Shown here: positions 39,667-49,735 of the stretch, one piece after another
How positions within the stretch are numbered: the stretch's first letter is position 1
How the letters are laid out: each line of letters starts with the position of its first letter
From: Struthio camelus
Taxonomy: Eukaryota > Chordata > Aves > Struthioniformes > Struthionidae
Reading direction: 5' to 3'
DNA length: 64,000 bases
NCBI RefSeq assembly: GCF_040807025.1
Contig: NC_090942.1
Location: 79,093,987 to 79,157,986 of the forward strand
Program-made: the position numbers and the translations under genes
The notes under the pieces: model-generated
Databases searched by the model: none
What the model was told of the DNA's origin: nothing
Seen by the model: the letters and a program-made list of their open reading frames with translations, nothing else

Positions 39667-41469
39667 TGGAGGCGTGGGTTTAGGGATGCGACAAGGAAGG
39701 CTAAGGCCCAGTTGGAATTAAATCTGGCAAGGGATGTCAAGGACAACAAGAAGGCCTTCTTCAAATACATCAATAGCAAAAGGAAGACTAGGGAAAACGT
39801 GGGCCCGCTGCTGAATGGGGCGGGTGCCCTGGTGACAAAGGATACAGAGAAGGCAGAGTTATTGAATGCCTTCTTTGCTTCCGTCTTCACTGCTAAGGCC
39901 AGTCCTGAGGAATTCCAGACCTTGGAGACAAGAGAGGAAGGCTGGAGAAAGGAAGACTCTCTCTTGGTGGAGGAGGATCGGGTTAGAGATCTTTTGTCCA
40001 AACTTGACATCCATAAATCCATGGGCCCCGATGGGATGCACCCACGAGTGCTGAGGGAGCTGGCGGATGTTATCGCTAGGCCACTCTCCATCCTCTTGGA
40101 AAGGTCCTGGAGATCAGGAGAGGTGCCTGAGGACTGGAAGAAAGCCAATGTCACGCCAGTCTTCAAAAAGGGCAAGAAGGAGGAGCCAGGAAACTACAGG
40201 CCTGTCCGCCTCCCCTCCATCCCTGGAAAGGTGGTGGAACAGCTCCTCCTGGAGGTCATCACTAAGCATCTGGAGGACAAGAAGGTGATCAGGAGTAGTC
40301 AGCATGGATTCACCAAAGGGAAATCATGCTTGACCAATCTGATAGCCTTCTATGACGGAATGACTGGCTGGGTAGATGAGGGCAGAGCAGTGGATGTTGT
40401 CTCCCTGGACTTCAGCAAGGCTTTGGACACTGTCTCCCATCACATCCTCCTAGGTAAGCTCAGGAAGTGTGGGCTAGACGAGTGGACAGTGAGGTGGCTT
40501 GAGAACTGGCTGGATGGCCGAGCTCAGAGGGTTGTGGTGAACGGCGCAGAGTCAAGTTGGAGGCCTGTGGCTAGTGGTGTCCCCCAGGGATCAGTCCTGG
40601 GCCCAGTCTTGTTCAATATATTCATCGATGACCTGGAGGAAGGGACAGAGTGCACCCTCAGCAAGTTTGCGGATGATACTAAACTGGGGGGAGTGGCTAA
40701 CACACCAGAGGACTGTGCTGCCATTCAGAGGGACCTGGACAGGCTGGAGAGGTGGGCGGAGAGGAACCTCATGAAGTTCAACATGGGCAAGTGCAAGGTC
40801 CTGCACCTAGGCAGGAATAATCCCATGCACCAGTACAGGCTGGGGGTTGACCTGTTGGAAATTAGCTCTGCCGAGAAGGACCTGGGAGTGCTGGTGGACA
40901 ACAAGTTAAACATGAGCCAGCAGTGTGCCCTTGTGGCCAAGAAGGCCAATGGGATCCTGGGGTGCATTAGGCAGAGTGTTGCCAGCAGGTCGAGGGAGGT
41001 GATCCTGCCCCTCTCCCCAGCCCTGGGGAGGCCTCACCTGGAGTACTGTGTCCAGTTCTGGGCTCCCCAGTACAAGAGAGACATGGCACTGCTGGAGAGA
41101 GTCCAGCGGAGGGCTACCAAGATGATTAGAGGGCTGGATCATCTCTCCTATGAAGAAAGACTGCAAGAGCTGGGCCTGTTCAGCCTGGAGAAGAGAAGAT
41201 TGAGAGGCGATCTCATCAACGTGTACAAGTATCTGAAGGGGGAGTGTCAAGAGGATGAGGCCAATCTCTTCTCCGTGGTGCCCAGCAACAGGACAAGAGG
41301 CAGTGGGCAGAAACTGAAGCACAGGAAGTTCCATCTGAACCTGAGGAAAAACTTCTTCACTGTGAGGGTGACAGAGCATTGGAACAGGTTGCCCAGAGAG
41401 GTAGTGGCGTCTCCTTCGCTGGAGATATTCAAAAGCCGTCTGGATGTGATCCTGGGCAATATGCTCTAG
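39667..41469 (+). CDS. CR1 ORF2 reverse transcriptase (5'-truncated)
   Basis: This is the reverse-transcriptase part of the CR1 ORF2 protein, which copies element RNA into DNA at the target site. The frame is open without frameshift or stop from 39625 to 41469 and CR1-like from about residue W at 39667. In order it shows [26 protein letters not shown], motif A LDFSKALD (catalytic Asp at 40408-40410), [18 protein letters not shown], motif [11 protein letters not shown] (FADD 40666-40677) and the C-terminal region ending in LGNML. Odd points: motif A reads ALD where CR1 elements usually have AFD, and RLPS replaces SLTS. No start codon belongs to the truncated frame; the first ATG in frame is well inside (about 40021). 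It cannot be autonomous without the endonuclease. Intactness suggests a fairly recent insertion rather than function. Confidence 0.85.
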   Translation, partial: WRRGFRDATRKAKAQLELNLARDVKDNKKAFFKYINSKRKTRENVGPLLNGAGALVTKDTEKAELLNAFFASVFTAKASPEEFQTLETREEGWRKEDSLLVEEDRVRDLLSKLDIHKSMGPDGMHPRVLRELADVIARPLSILLERSWRSGEVPEDWKKANVTPVFKKGKKEEPGNYRPVRLPSIPGKVVEQLLLEVITKHLEDKKVIRSSQHGFTKGKSCLTNLIAFYDGMTGWVDEGRAVDVVSLDFSKALDTVSHHILLGKLRKCGLDEWTVRWLENWLDGRAQRVVVNGAESSWRPVASGVPQGSVLGPVLFNIFIDDLEEGTECTLSKFADDTKLGGVANTPEDCAAIQRDLDRLERWAERNLMKFNMGKCKVLHLGRNNPMHQYRLGVDLLEISSAEKDLGVLVDNKLNMSQQCALVAKKANGILGCIRQSVASRSREVILPLSPALGRPHLEYCVQFWAPQYKRDMALLERVQRRATKMIRGLDHLSYEERLQELGLFSLEKRRLRGDLINVYKYLKGECQEDEANLFSVVPSNRTRGSGQKLKHRKFHLNLRKNFFTVRVTEHWNRLPREVVASPSLEIFKSRLDVILGNML

Positions 41470-41532
41470 GTGACCCTGCTTGAGCAGGGAGGTTGGACGA
41501 GATGATCTCCAGAGGTCCCATCCAACCTAAAC

Positions 41533-41562
41533 GATTCTGTGATTCTGTGATTCTGTAATTCT
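41533..41562. repeat. CR1 3'-terminal octamer repeat
   Basis: Three copies of GATTCTGT and a partial variant copy (AATTCT) form the 3' terminus diagnostic of avian CR1. They fix the element's 3' end and its + orientation. Confidence 0.9.
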
Positions 41563-41861
41563 CATGTCTGTTATCAAAACATGTCTTATGTAAGTATTTT
41601 GAAGACAGAAAAAAACAAATAAATGCCGATCACCCTTGCTGAAAGTCCTATTATTAAATATAGTCTTTTTCTGGATTGCTCTTTCAAAAATATTTCATAA
41701 TACTTTTTGTTGTGAGGAAGTGATGCCCAAATGCAAATAAGCTGGTTCCTCAACAATGATTGGGTAATAGATTTTGTGGGGCTTTTGTTTTCTTTCTGTA
41801 TCTGCATAGTGTATAAAACATGCCACGCTATGATGACAGCAACTTTTGTTTATTATTATAG

Positions 41862-41973
41862 GATTGACCCAAGGACCATTTCATCCTGCAAGAATCAGTT
41901 AGCAAGATCTGCATAGACTTCTTCTTAAAAGGGAACATGTCTGAAATTGACTATGAGAAGTTAGCTGAAATAG
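41862..41973 (+). CDS. ARHGAP8: ARHGAP8 exon 2 (start codon)
   Basis: This is the first coding exon of ARHGAP8 (BPGAP1), a cytosolic and cortical regulator that stimulates GTP hydrolysis by Rho-family GTPases and links them to cell migration. The acceptor is ttattattatag (AG at 41860-41861) and the donor ATAG|gtaaat. Bases 41862-41936 are 5'-untranslated: an in-frame TGA at 41865-41867 rules out an upstream extension within this exon. The ATG at 41937 has A at -3 and opens MSEIDYEKLAEI (12 codons plus one base, phase 1). This N-terminus is acidic and is not part of the BCH domain. Identity of the exon rests on its fit in phase with exon 3, not on its own short sequence. An alternative upstream coding exon cannot be excluded. 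Confidence 0.75.
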
Positions 41974-42563
41974 GTAAATATTTCTTATTATACTTCAAAT
42001 GGCGTCTATGTGGCGTTGCAGGTGATTTAATAGAGCATCTTCAGTAAGTGAGAAGCTTCACCAGCATTTTGTAATACTACTTGGAGCAATGCAGTATGAG
42101 TTACAGCTGCTGTACTGATGTGTGCCCTATTAAAGCCATTAGGTTTGAAGGTTACATGCAGCATTTATGAATTATTGGTATATGTTCCCAGTGCAATGCG
42201 AGGCTATTGGAATATCACCATTATCACGTATTGTGGCACAAATGGGAGTCATTACTCCAAAGAGGCAAGTACTGAGTGGGCATAGAGATTGCTGTATTAC
42301 ATGTTATCTCCAAAGATGTTAGTCAAGCTGAGCAATTTGACCATGGAATTAGGAGGCTCATCGTTTTGAAAAATCAGAATTAAATTTTTTCCTGTCTTTT
42401 TGGGGATGCCAGGCTGAACCTCAGAGCACAAGTCTTTCAAATCTTCTTATTTATTTATTTACCGTCCCCATCCCCCATCCCTCTTTTCCTGTCCTTCACC
42501 TTAGCTCTGATTTCTCCAAATGTCATGGCTTTCAGCAGCAGCAGACAGGCCTCTTTACTCCTA

Positions 42564-42629
42564 GGGCCCGATTCAAAATCCATTGAAAGCAATTTTCCCA
42601 TCAAACTCAGAAAGCTTTGAATCAGGCCC
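42564..42629. repeat. 66-bp palindromic old repeat
   Basis: The left end reads GGGCCCGATTCAAA and the reverse complement of the right end reads GGGCCTGATTCAAA, 13 of 14 matching. Words such as 'ccattgaaagcaat' inside recall a family of short palindromic repeats common in birds, crocodilians and turtles (containing phrases like CATTGACTTCAATGGG). It may be a non-autonomous DNA transposon remnant. Family naming is from memory of such words, not a database search. Confidence 0.55.
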
Positions 42630-44279
42630 TTCATGTTCTCTCCCAGTCAGGATTTAACAGCAGTAACAGTGTGAGTAGTAACAGATGATTCTCTGCTATG
42701 CCTCATGAAGCAGGGCAATAAACTCCTATCATTTGCAGGAGAAAAATGGAGCTCAGGTCTCTGTCGGTTCGGAACAATGAATCTTTTTTTTTTTTAATTT
42801 GTGTTTATTATGAAACATCTCTCGAGTGCCAGACCTCTTGTTCACCCAAAAACAAACAAAAAAAAAGAATTATCTTATTATATGAGGATAACTAGCTTTT
42901 CAGTAGTTTGTGATTGCTGTTGGGACTATAGTCTCTGTGAATAACTGCAGTACAGATGTACATGCATATGTACTTTTTACTTTGTTTCTGCAGGTTTTTA
43001 TCTCATGTCTGAAAGCCAGATGGCTGTCTATACTTGATCACAAATCCCTACCTCTTCTTTTTGGAAACCTGTCTATTATTTTGCATAGTACAAAATAAAT
43101 TTGTACAGAAGGGGTTGGCCCCTGCCGCTTTGTACCGACTGTCCCAGCTTTAACATGAATTTCACCATTTCATCCCTTTTTAAAAGTATTTAAATCATGT
43201 AATGCATGGTGTTGTATTATTCTTCCCAGCTCTTTGATCAGAATCATTCTAAAGTGGAAGAATACTGTTCCAGTTAAGGTTACTATAGTTTTCTTATATA
43301 TGGTACATTTTTAAAAGATAGAAAAATACACACTTGGGAGCTAATAGTACGACTTTTCTTTTTAGTGTATGAGGAAGACTCTAATGGTTTATTTCTAAAG
43401 GCAGATATTTTTTCTAAGACTTACCAGGTCTGCTGATTTATTTTTTGTGGAGACTTTAATATGAATTCAGGGCAGACATAAACTTTAAAAAAAAAAAAAA
43501 CACAAGTTTTCTTAACTCCTCTTTGTCTTTTAGAAGCCCAGCCATTAGTGGCATTTTTCATCCTTGTGAAATGCATTTTTAGTAAAACCATGTTAAAAAT
43601 AAAAATGAGACAATAAAACTTTCACGTAGCTGTTTATAGGAGAGAAAGATACTGGGAGGTTGTGAGTGGAAAACATTCAGAAATATTTAGTAAGAGTTTT
43701 TCTCTAACAATTATTAACTACTGTATATAAAACTGACTGAAATCAATACCTAATATATTCTTTCTGCCCTGGTGTGTCTCAAGTAGCGGTCAAGGCATGC
43801 GAAATACGCAGAGGATCAGAAAGCAAAACGTTATCGAAGTACCTTTCTAAGTGGCACTAATGGTGTTATAGGTTAAACTGCTATTTCCATCTTATTATGA
43901 CTTGCACGATAAAAGAGGTAGCTGATGTACAAAGGGGTGGTATACCTTAGCAGAATATTAATTTGTCTCTTTAAATGCAGCTTTTGGTGTTTTAAGCCAT
44001 CAAGACACTTGTGTGTTAGCGGGTCAGTACAATGTTATTCCAGTCAGTTTCTGGAGAACATTCATTTGAATAGTGTAGACACACTAGCACCAGCAATTTT
44101 TGCATCATGCTCCCAGAATCTGTGTTCATTTGGTTATGTACTTAAGATCATCTCTTTTAGAACCGTGCAACAGTTTAGAAAAAGATTGAAAACAAAACAA
44201 AATAAAACAAAAAAAACCCTGAAGACAGGACTGACTGACTTTTTGTTGCTTATTTTGTGCAGAGTAGATTTTGCTTTGA

Positions 44280-44342
44280 GGGCCTAGTTCAGGATCTGCT
44301 GAAGTTAGGGAAAAGAAGCCCATTGATTTCATTGGGCTTTTG
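44280..44342. repeat. Related old repeat fragment
   Basis: 'gggcctagttcaggatctgc' followed by 'agcccattgatttcattggg' shares wording and a partly palindromic core with the element at 42564-42629 ('gggcccgattcaaa', 'ccattgaaagcaat'). It is more diverged and lacks clean terminal repeats. Confidence 0.4.
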
Positions 44343-45198
44343 AGCAGATGTTTGCACCTTCACTCAGGACTTAGCTGAAATGTATGCTGAATGGACATTT
44401 GACTGCTGTGCCTATTGGAAGTTCTGAAGGATAATGAATTTCAAGGAAACGGTGGATTCTGAGGGAGCTAAGATGGGGTTTTGTTTGTAGTATTTTATAG
44501 TACTGAGATACAGCGCTAATGGTAGGTCCAGATCTTGCTGTGCTAAAATCTATAGAAAATTCAGAATGTCTGGTCCAAGTGAAGACTTAACCTGCTTAGA
44601 GAAGTTAGCCCGCAGTTACGTTGTGCAGCAATTTACAACACAGTCACTGCTTTGAGACCGTTCCCCATGTGAAACTGTCAGTGAGCATTAGCGATATCTT
44701 TATGCAAGACAACGAGTCTGATGTCAGGGAGCGTTCACATAGGGTGTTAATGTGGAGTAGCTATGAATGTGCATGCTAGCATACTTAACCATACATGAAC
44801 ACCCCATACAGACAAGCTCAAAGTAAAAAACAAGAAGCTGTAGATGGATACCGCAAGCAGATTGTGCGAGTGTAGGAAATGAGGAGACAACACCAGCAGT
44901 CATGAATAGCAAGGTCACAGCATGCCAGCTGTCCAATTGTTAATGAGGTTTTTGTGAGCATCGCAGCAGATCCTAATTTTAAGGAGGACATGAAGGTGGC
45001 TGTGAGGTATTATGGGGTTGCTTTTCCCACACATGAGGATAGGAAAAAGCAAGAAACTGGTTTGAAGATGTAACAGTGGCAGATAAAGACCTGTGTTTTT
45101 GCCAGAGCTGAGCTAAAATTCAGCCTTTTAATAATGTATCAGAGGCAGAAGCGTTTCTTTGTTCATTATCACTTAAGCATTCTTGCTTGCTCCTTTAG

Positions 45199-45336
45199 AA
45201 TTGCAGAAAGATGAAGCAGAAGATGCACAATCTGACCAGGAAAAAACACTTATTCCACCACCACTTGAGGATCCTGAGCTAAATACTAATCACCCCTACT
45301 ATGATGTTGCGAGACATGGCATCATTCAATTAGCAG
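45199..45336 (+). CDS. ARHGAP8: ARHGAP8 exon 3 (BCH domain start)
   Basis: This 138-nt exon runs from the acceptor gctcctttag to the donor GCAG|gtatgt and is phase 1 at both ends. It encodes residues 13-59. First comes an acidic, proline-bearing linker ([25 protein letters not shown]), then [17 protein letters not shown], which opens the CRAL-TRIO/BCH domain. In human ARHGAP8 the matching text is close to [16 protein letters not shown] near its N-terminus; ARHGAP1 has the more distant DPYYDIARHQIVEVAG. This supports ARHGAP8 over ARHGAP1. Because its length is a multiple of three and both phases are equal, skipping it would keep the frame but remove the start of the domain. Confidence 0.9.
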
Positions 45337-46397
45337 GTATGTTTGGAAAGAGAGTGCAACTTCAGTTTACTAGACCCCTTATCACATTTTTCTTACTATA
45401 CTCCTCAGTGATGCATCAGAATCATGTAAATACTTTCAGCCTTCATCCTGAAAAGCAGGTGAATAGTAATAACGTGATCCTGTGTTTTTCTACAGATGAA
45501 TTATGAGGCGAATATTTGAGCTTAATCTTGCTTTAAAATATAACCATTACAATATATCATAATTTGAAGCCTAAATACTGACTGTAACAGATCTGTGGTT
45601 TACTTGAGTGATAAGCTGCTTTGTTTTCTGAATAACCTGAAGTATTATGAAGCCACGCATTTAATCATTTTTATAGTCTGCCCAGGAAGGGAAGTGCAAC
45701 TGAAGAGATATAGGTTACTGTATAAAAACTAATAAGAGGCAGAAAGGAAACTGTTGATGCATTGATGGAGCGAAGCTGCGGATACATACCATATTTGAAT
45801 ATTGAATCATTTGATGTTTACAGTTACTTATTTTAAAATCTTTCTGGCAACATACTAATAGGACAAGTAGGCACATCTGTGAAATAAAAACACCTCTTTA
45901 AAGTATGCATTGCAAGTTTTTTTACTCTTGGTTCTTTTTTGGTATTAACATGCTTGCTAAAATAACATTATGATCACACTCCTAAACTTAAGAATGAAGA
46001 AAGAAGTAAACAGCAGTATTCAACACTGCTCATGTGCAGACTATGTTAGATTGCACACACTTTTTGCACTTCAGGTTTTAATGCGCCTAGATTGTGACCT
46101 TCCTGGAAAGCCATGATCTGAAGGGTGTATGTATCTGTGCCTTCCTGAGTTAGAACCATAAACAGAGTGTCATTTCATTGGTTTATTAATCCAAGTGAAT
46201 GTGAACTTTAGGGAAACCAGTTCTCTAATGAGATACACTTGAATAGGATAGTGAAATCAGTGGTGACTTGACTTCTGACTATAGTGGGAAGAGAATTTTA
46301 CCAATGCTAACTTCTCCTCTTGAAGCTAGTTATACACAGGATAATAATTACTTTTTACCTTCATCAAAAACTCCTCCCAACATAAGACTCCAATGCA

Positions 46398-46462
46398 TCG
46401 ACGGCAGAATAACAGATTCAAACTCTTGTGATTCAAAAGCTACTACCCGCTGACCCACTAGG
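46398..46462 (-). repeat. tRNA-derived SINE fragment, MIR-like
   Basis: On the minus strand, GGTCAGCGGGTAGTAGCTT resembles a pol III A box region. GAGTTTGAATCTG (46425-46413) resembles a B box (GGTTCGAATCC) and is followed by TTATTCTGCC, as in MIR. It is too diverged to be a functional tRNA gene. Confidence 0.5.
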
Positions 46463-47539
46463 ATGTTTCTCACTCAAGCACCAGCTTTGGGAGGGGGGAA
46501 ATACCAAGTTACAAAAGTTATTAATGAAATAATTGAAATAAAACTGAGAGAGTGTGAAATAGGTCTGTTAATAGACACACGGGAAACGCCAGGGTCACTA
46601 TAACGGTCCATCTAAGAACCTCTCCCATATGCTGTATTAGCCAATGCTATATGGTAATGTTTTAAGAGCTCTCCTTCAAGGGTTTTTTATCCTGCTGATA
46701 TACTCCACATCGAGGTGTGACAGGCCATGTATTTTACTGCTTCAGCTTTACCCTAATCGTGCACAACTACTTAGTAGCTGTTTGTGGTTGCTCCTCAAAA
46801 CTGCCCTGGAAGTTGGAAGTTTTATATTAACACTTGATATTTGTCTGTTTCTAAACGGACAAATTTTTAGCTGATGCTGATTCTAAAGGATCCTTGTTAG
46901 GTTTGTCTCCCTTAGAGGAACTGTCATGATTTTTGCAGGTATTGGTAGAGTGCCTGATGCTGAGCTGAAACTTCTGAGTCTGCAGTTGAAAAAACTCTTC
47001 TTTTCCATCCCTCATTACTGGGGGGCGGGGGAACAAATTGGCAGTCTTACTGTGTTCTGCTCAAGTGGCCAGTAAGACATTCCTTGCTGATTTAAAAAGG
47101 TAAATAAATAACAGTTTACTTACTACTGAGGCAAACAAAGACCTTAACTTTCATATTCTCAGACAGACAGCGTCTTTTGACTCGGAGAATATCAAATGGT
47201 GGGGAAACTCAGAAAAGGGGGAAAATTTTGGAATGAGAAACTGAAATATACTGGAACAGCTCCTTTTAAAAATTCATGCTTTACTGCTGGTGAAACAGAG
47301 GACATACAGGGGGGGCAGAATATTAACTAGTGTTTCCAACCCTGGCTCAGTTCTCACCTGGCTTAACTTTATGCAATTTCCTTCCCTTTATTTCTGTATT
47401 AGAGAATGGGAATGTACCTCAGTGTAGTCCAAAGTGAGACCTTCAATGTTTTTTTTTTTTAAGAGAACTACTGGGAGCTTCCATTGCTTTGTCTTAGAAC
47501 TTGCCCCATATCAGTGTTTGCTTGGAATAAATCCAAATG

Positions 47540-48256
47540 TTATATCCTCCTGCTGTAACTCCACTGAAGCAAACAGAAGTATTCACAAGATAAATCTTGG
47601 CTGAAATGTTTGATTATCTGTAATGATTTTTTCGTTAATGCTGTAGTCTTTGATACTGTGAAGGGAGGGAAAAGGTCCCCTGACTTGTTCAAACTCGGAA
47701 AAAGAGTAGATTTAGCTGCCACATCCATCGGAGCTATATGATGGGGTTTTGCAAATACACTGGACAATTGAAGTGCAAAGCACAAGCCAGCAGGCACGAT
47801 TCCGAAGGCAGAATACAAAAATAAATAATTTTGATAGCGTAACCTAAGAAGAGAACGCAGAGGTGTGCGTATGAATGCAGAACATGCAAAAGGTAAAAGT
47901 ATCATCAGAAGACACACTTCACTTCCACAAAATGAGACTTCTATCCGCAGTGTTAACTGGTGTTGAGTCACATTTGAATGTTTTCTGGATTTAGAATCAA
48001 GTGCGGCAAGGGCAAGCTCTTCATGCCTCTTTCCCATCTTGGAAAAGACCAGTCTCTTTTGAGAACAAAACATTTTTAAATGATTTTTACCTAGTTTATT
48101 GCTATTCATAATAATCTCCTTGAATAAGACGAAGTATAATTTCAGTGTTTTGAATGGCTGTTTTAAAGCAATTCTACAAGCTGTTCCTTCTGTTTTAATT
48201 CTGTGATTGAAAGACAATGAAATGTATTGTTTGACGTGACTGAAGAATGAGAACAC
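47540..48256 (-). other. Long open frame, unidentified, minus strand
   Basis: The minus strand is open for 238 codons. The 5' codon is GTG, so the first ATG is at 48109-48107, leaving 189 codons. The predicted product is basic in its first half (for example SKMGKRHEELALAALDSKSR). It then has two hydrophobic stretches (VCLLMILLPFACSAFI and YLFLYSAFGIVPAGLCFAL) that could be membrane segments. I recognise no family, retroelement motif or pseudogene parent. It lies antisense within intron 3 of ARHGAP8. In sequence this AT-rich an open run of this length is unusual, but no start context, splice or poly-A evidence makes it a gene. Confidence 0.2.
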
Positions 48257-49086
48257 AGAATTTAGATGAAATTATTTGCAGTAATTTATCCATCTCTTAC
48301 AGTGATTTAGTTTCCAATAGTTATTTAAAAAAAGAAACAACCTAAAATTCCACCTCATTTCTAGTAAATTAAAGTGAATTTTACTTACTTTCCATAACAA
48401 TAGCTTTGACTATCTGCAAAGGAGATTTTTGAGTGTATTTTTACACTATGTAAATACAAATTAATTTATAATAGAGGACATTTTTGAAAGGTACCAGTTT
48501 TAGTAGTTGTTTACTACACAGTGATTTATCCCACTAATACGAGTGTGTTGACTACTTTAAGCATACATAAATGGCAACAGTGCTCCAATGCTTTTTTTTT
48601 CATTTTCATTTTGAATTTTCAGACTGTTGCTTAAAAAGAAATTCAAGATTTTATTTTTCTTTAGGGCAAAAATGAAGGGACATATAAAGCATATATGGTG
48701 CATCAAGCTTCCTTGTTTTCTATAGCTTGCTTTTATAAGAAGATTGCTGATAATTTCTTGTGGTACCTTATTTTGGATGTGTGCTGATTGAATAGAAGGC
48801 TATTTATTTTGGATGCTTGTGATTTCCTTAATGCCAAGTTACGTCCTTTTATGTATTAGACTAAACTTGCTAATGGAAGCAAAATCTGTCTTTTCTAGTT
48901 ATATTTAAAAATTTCAGGTATTCAGCATGTCCTCAGAGAGAGTGTTCATACTTTTTTCCAAGCTCCAGTTCATTTCGTGACCATTTCTGGTGTTGGACCA
49001 GTGTATTAGAAACTGTTTAAAATAGTATTATATAGATCCAGCCATGAAAGTTAAAGTAGTAATTTAGTTTTGGTAGCATATAAGGA

Positions 49087-49137
49087 GAAACAGTAGTGAA
49101 TTACCAAACAGTGAAACAGTAGTGAGTTAGCAAATAG
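49087..49137. repeat. 26-bp tandem duplication, two imperfect copies
   Basis: 'gaaacagtagtgaattacca' at 49087 recurs as 'gaaacagtagtgagttagca' at 49113, a period of 26 bp with a few differences. Confidence 0.8.
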
Positions 49138-49659
49138 GCTTAAGAGACACATCTTTATAATTATCAGTCTACGTCAGTGGCAGCTTTGCCATTTCCCCCC
49201 AATACCTTCAAGAGCAGATCCATGGTGTATAAATTGAACTGTCGTGGGAAGGAACTGGGTTTAAAGCTTTTTTTCTTAAAGGAAGATTTACTTTATCCAA
49301 TTTTTATTTCCAAAATATTCCTGATCTCTGGTATTATTTCATGAATACCATGGGGGGTGGGGGAGTGTGGGGATTTGTTTTATTTTGTTTTGTTTTTTGC
49401 TTTGTGGGTGTTTAAACACAAAAGTCAACTGGAGAGACCTTGGGTACTTTTCAAGAAGCTTAGGGTTCTAGTTCATAAGCTATTTGCAGCACAAGAACAG
49501 ATTTGAATGTGGGTTTCATGTCTTAACTAGTTGAGTGTTGTCATTTTTTCCTTTCAATTGTTATGAAGGGAACTTCAGAATAAAGATGGAAAGCAATGAA
49601 AAATGCTCCCTGCTCTAGAGAGAGGGAATTTACCCCAGTCATAGAAATATAGGTTCAAA

Positions 49660-49735
49660 TACCTCTGGCACAAGCAGGAATTGAACTTGGGTTTTCTGCA
49701 TTCTGGGCCAGTTTTCCTGCTGCTTCTTTCTCCAA
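49660..49735 (-). repeat. tRNA-derived SINE fragment, MIR-like
   Basis: The minus strand reads GCAGCAGGAAAACTGGCC (A-box region, 49723-49706). It then reads AAGTTCAATTCCTGCTTGTG, matching the MIR B box and following text (GGTTCGAATCCTGGCTCTG). It is diverged and non-functional as a tRNA. Confidence 0.55.

Larger units (their letters stand above)
39667..41562 (+). mobile_element. CR1 LINE, 5'-truncated, well preserved
   Basis: This is a CR1 non-LTR retrotransposon. Homology begins around 39667, within the region linking endonuclease and reverse transcriptase, so the endonuclease and 5' end are missing, as is usual for CR1. A single open frame of about 600 codons reaches a stop at 41467-41469. 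It is followed by the standard short 3' untranslated region ('gaggttggac', 'gagatgatctccagaggtcc', 'catccaacc') and nearly four tandem octamers of the GATTCTGT type (41533-41562). GC content is clearly above its surroundings. No target-site duplication is evident, as expected for CR1. It sits in sense orientation in intron 1 and ends about 300 bp before the exon 2 acceptor. Confidence 0.95.
18312..41861 (+). other. ARHGAP8: ARHGAP8 intron 1 (about 23.6 kb)
   Basis: This interval runs from the second candidate donor to the acceptor ttattattatag before exon 2. It is AT-rich with no exon I can support. It carries a G-quadruplex motif, several simple repeats, a MIR fragment, a 42-bp tandem duplication and the well-preserved CR1 at 39667-41562, all listed separately. 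A purine-rich stretch at about 32565-32760 and a GC-richer patch at about 34960-35460 stay open in several frames through base composition; neither resembles a gene. Confidence 0.6.
41974..45198 (+). other. ARHGAP8: ARHGAP8 intron 2 (3.2 kb)
   Basis: This is a phase 1 intron from gtaaat to cctttag. It holds a 66-bp inverted-repeat element (42564-42629), a related old fragment near 44280-44342, a poly-A run near 43487-43500 and no other feature I can name. Short open frames in it are not supported as genes. Confidence 0.7.

Noticed and set aside
39621..41459. Minus-strand open frames of 60-184 codons opposite the CR1
   Set aside because: They are shadows of the CR1 reverse-transcriptase frame in GC-richer sequence.
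45183..45506. 107-codon continuous frame over ARHGAP8 exon 3
   Set aside because: It reads through both splice sites; only 45199-45336 is exon, as the consensus acceptor and donor and the phase to exon 4 show.
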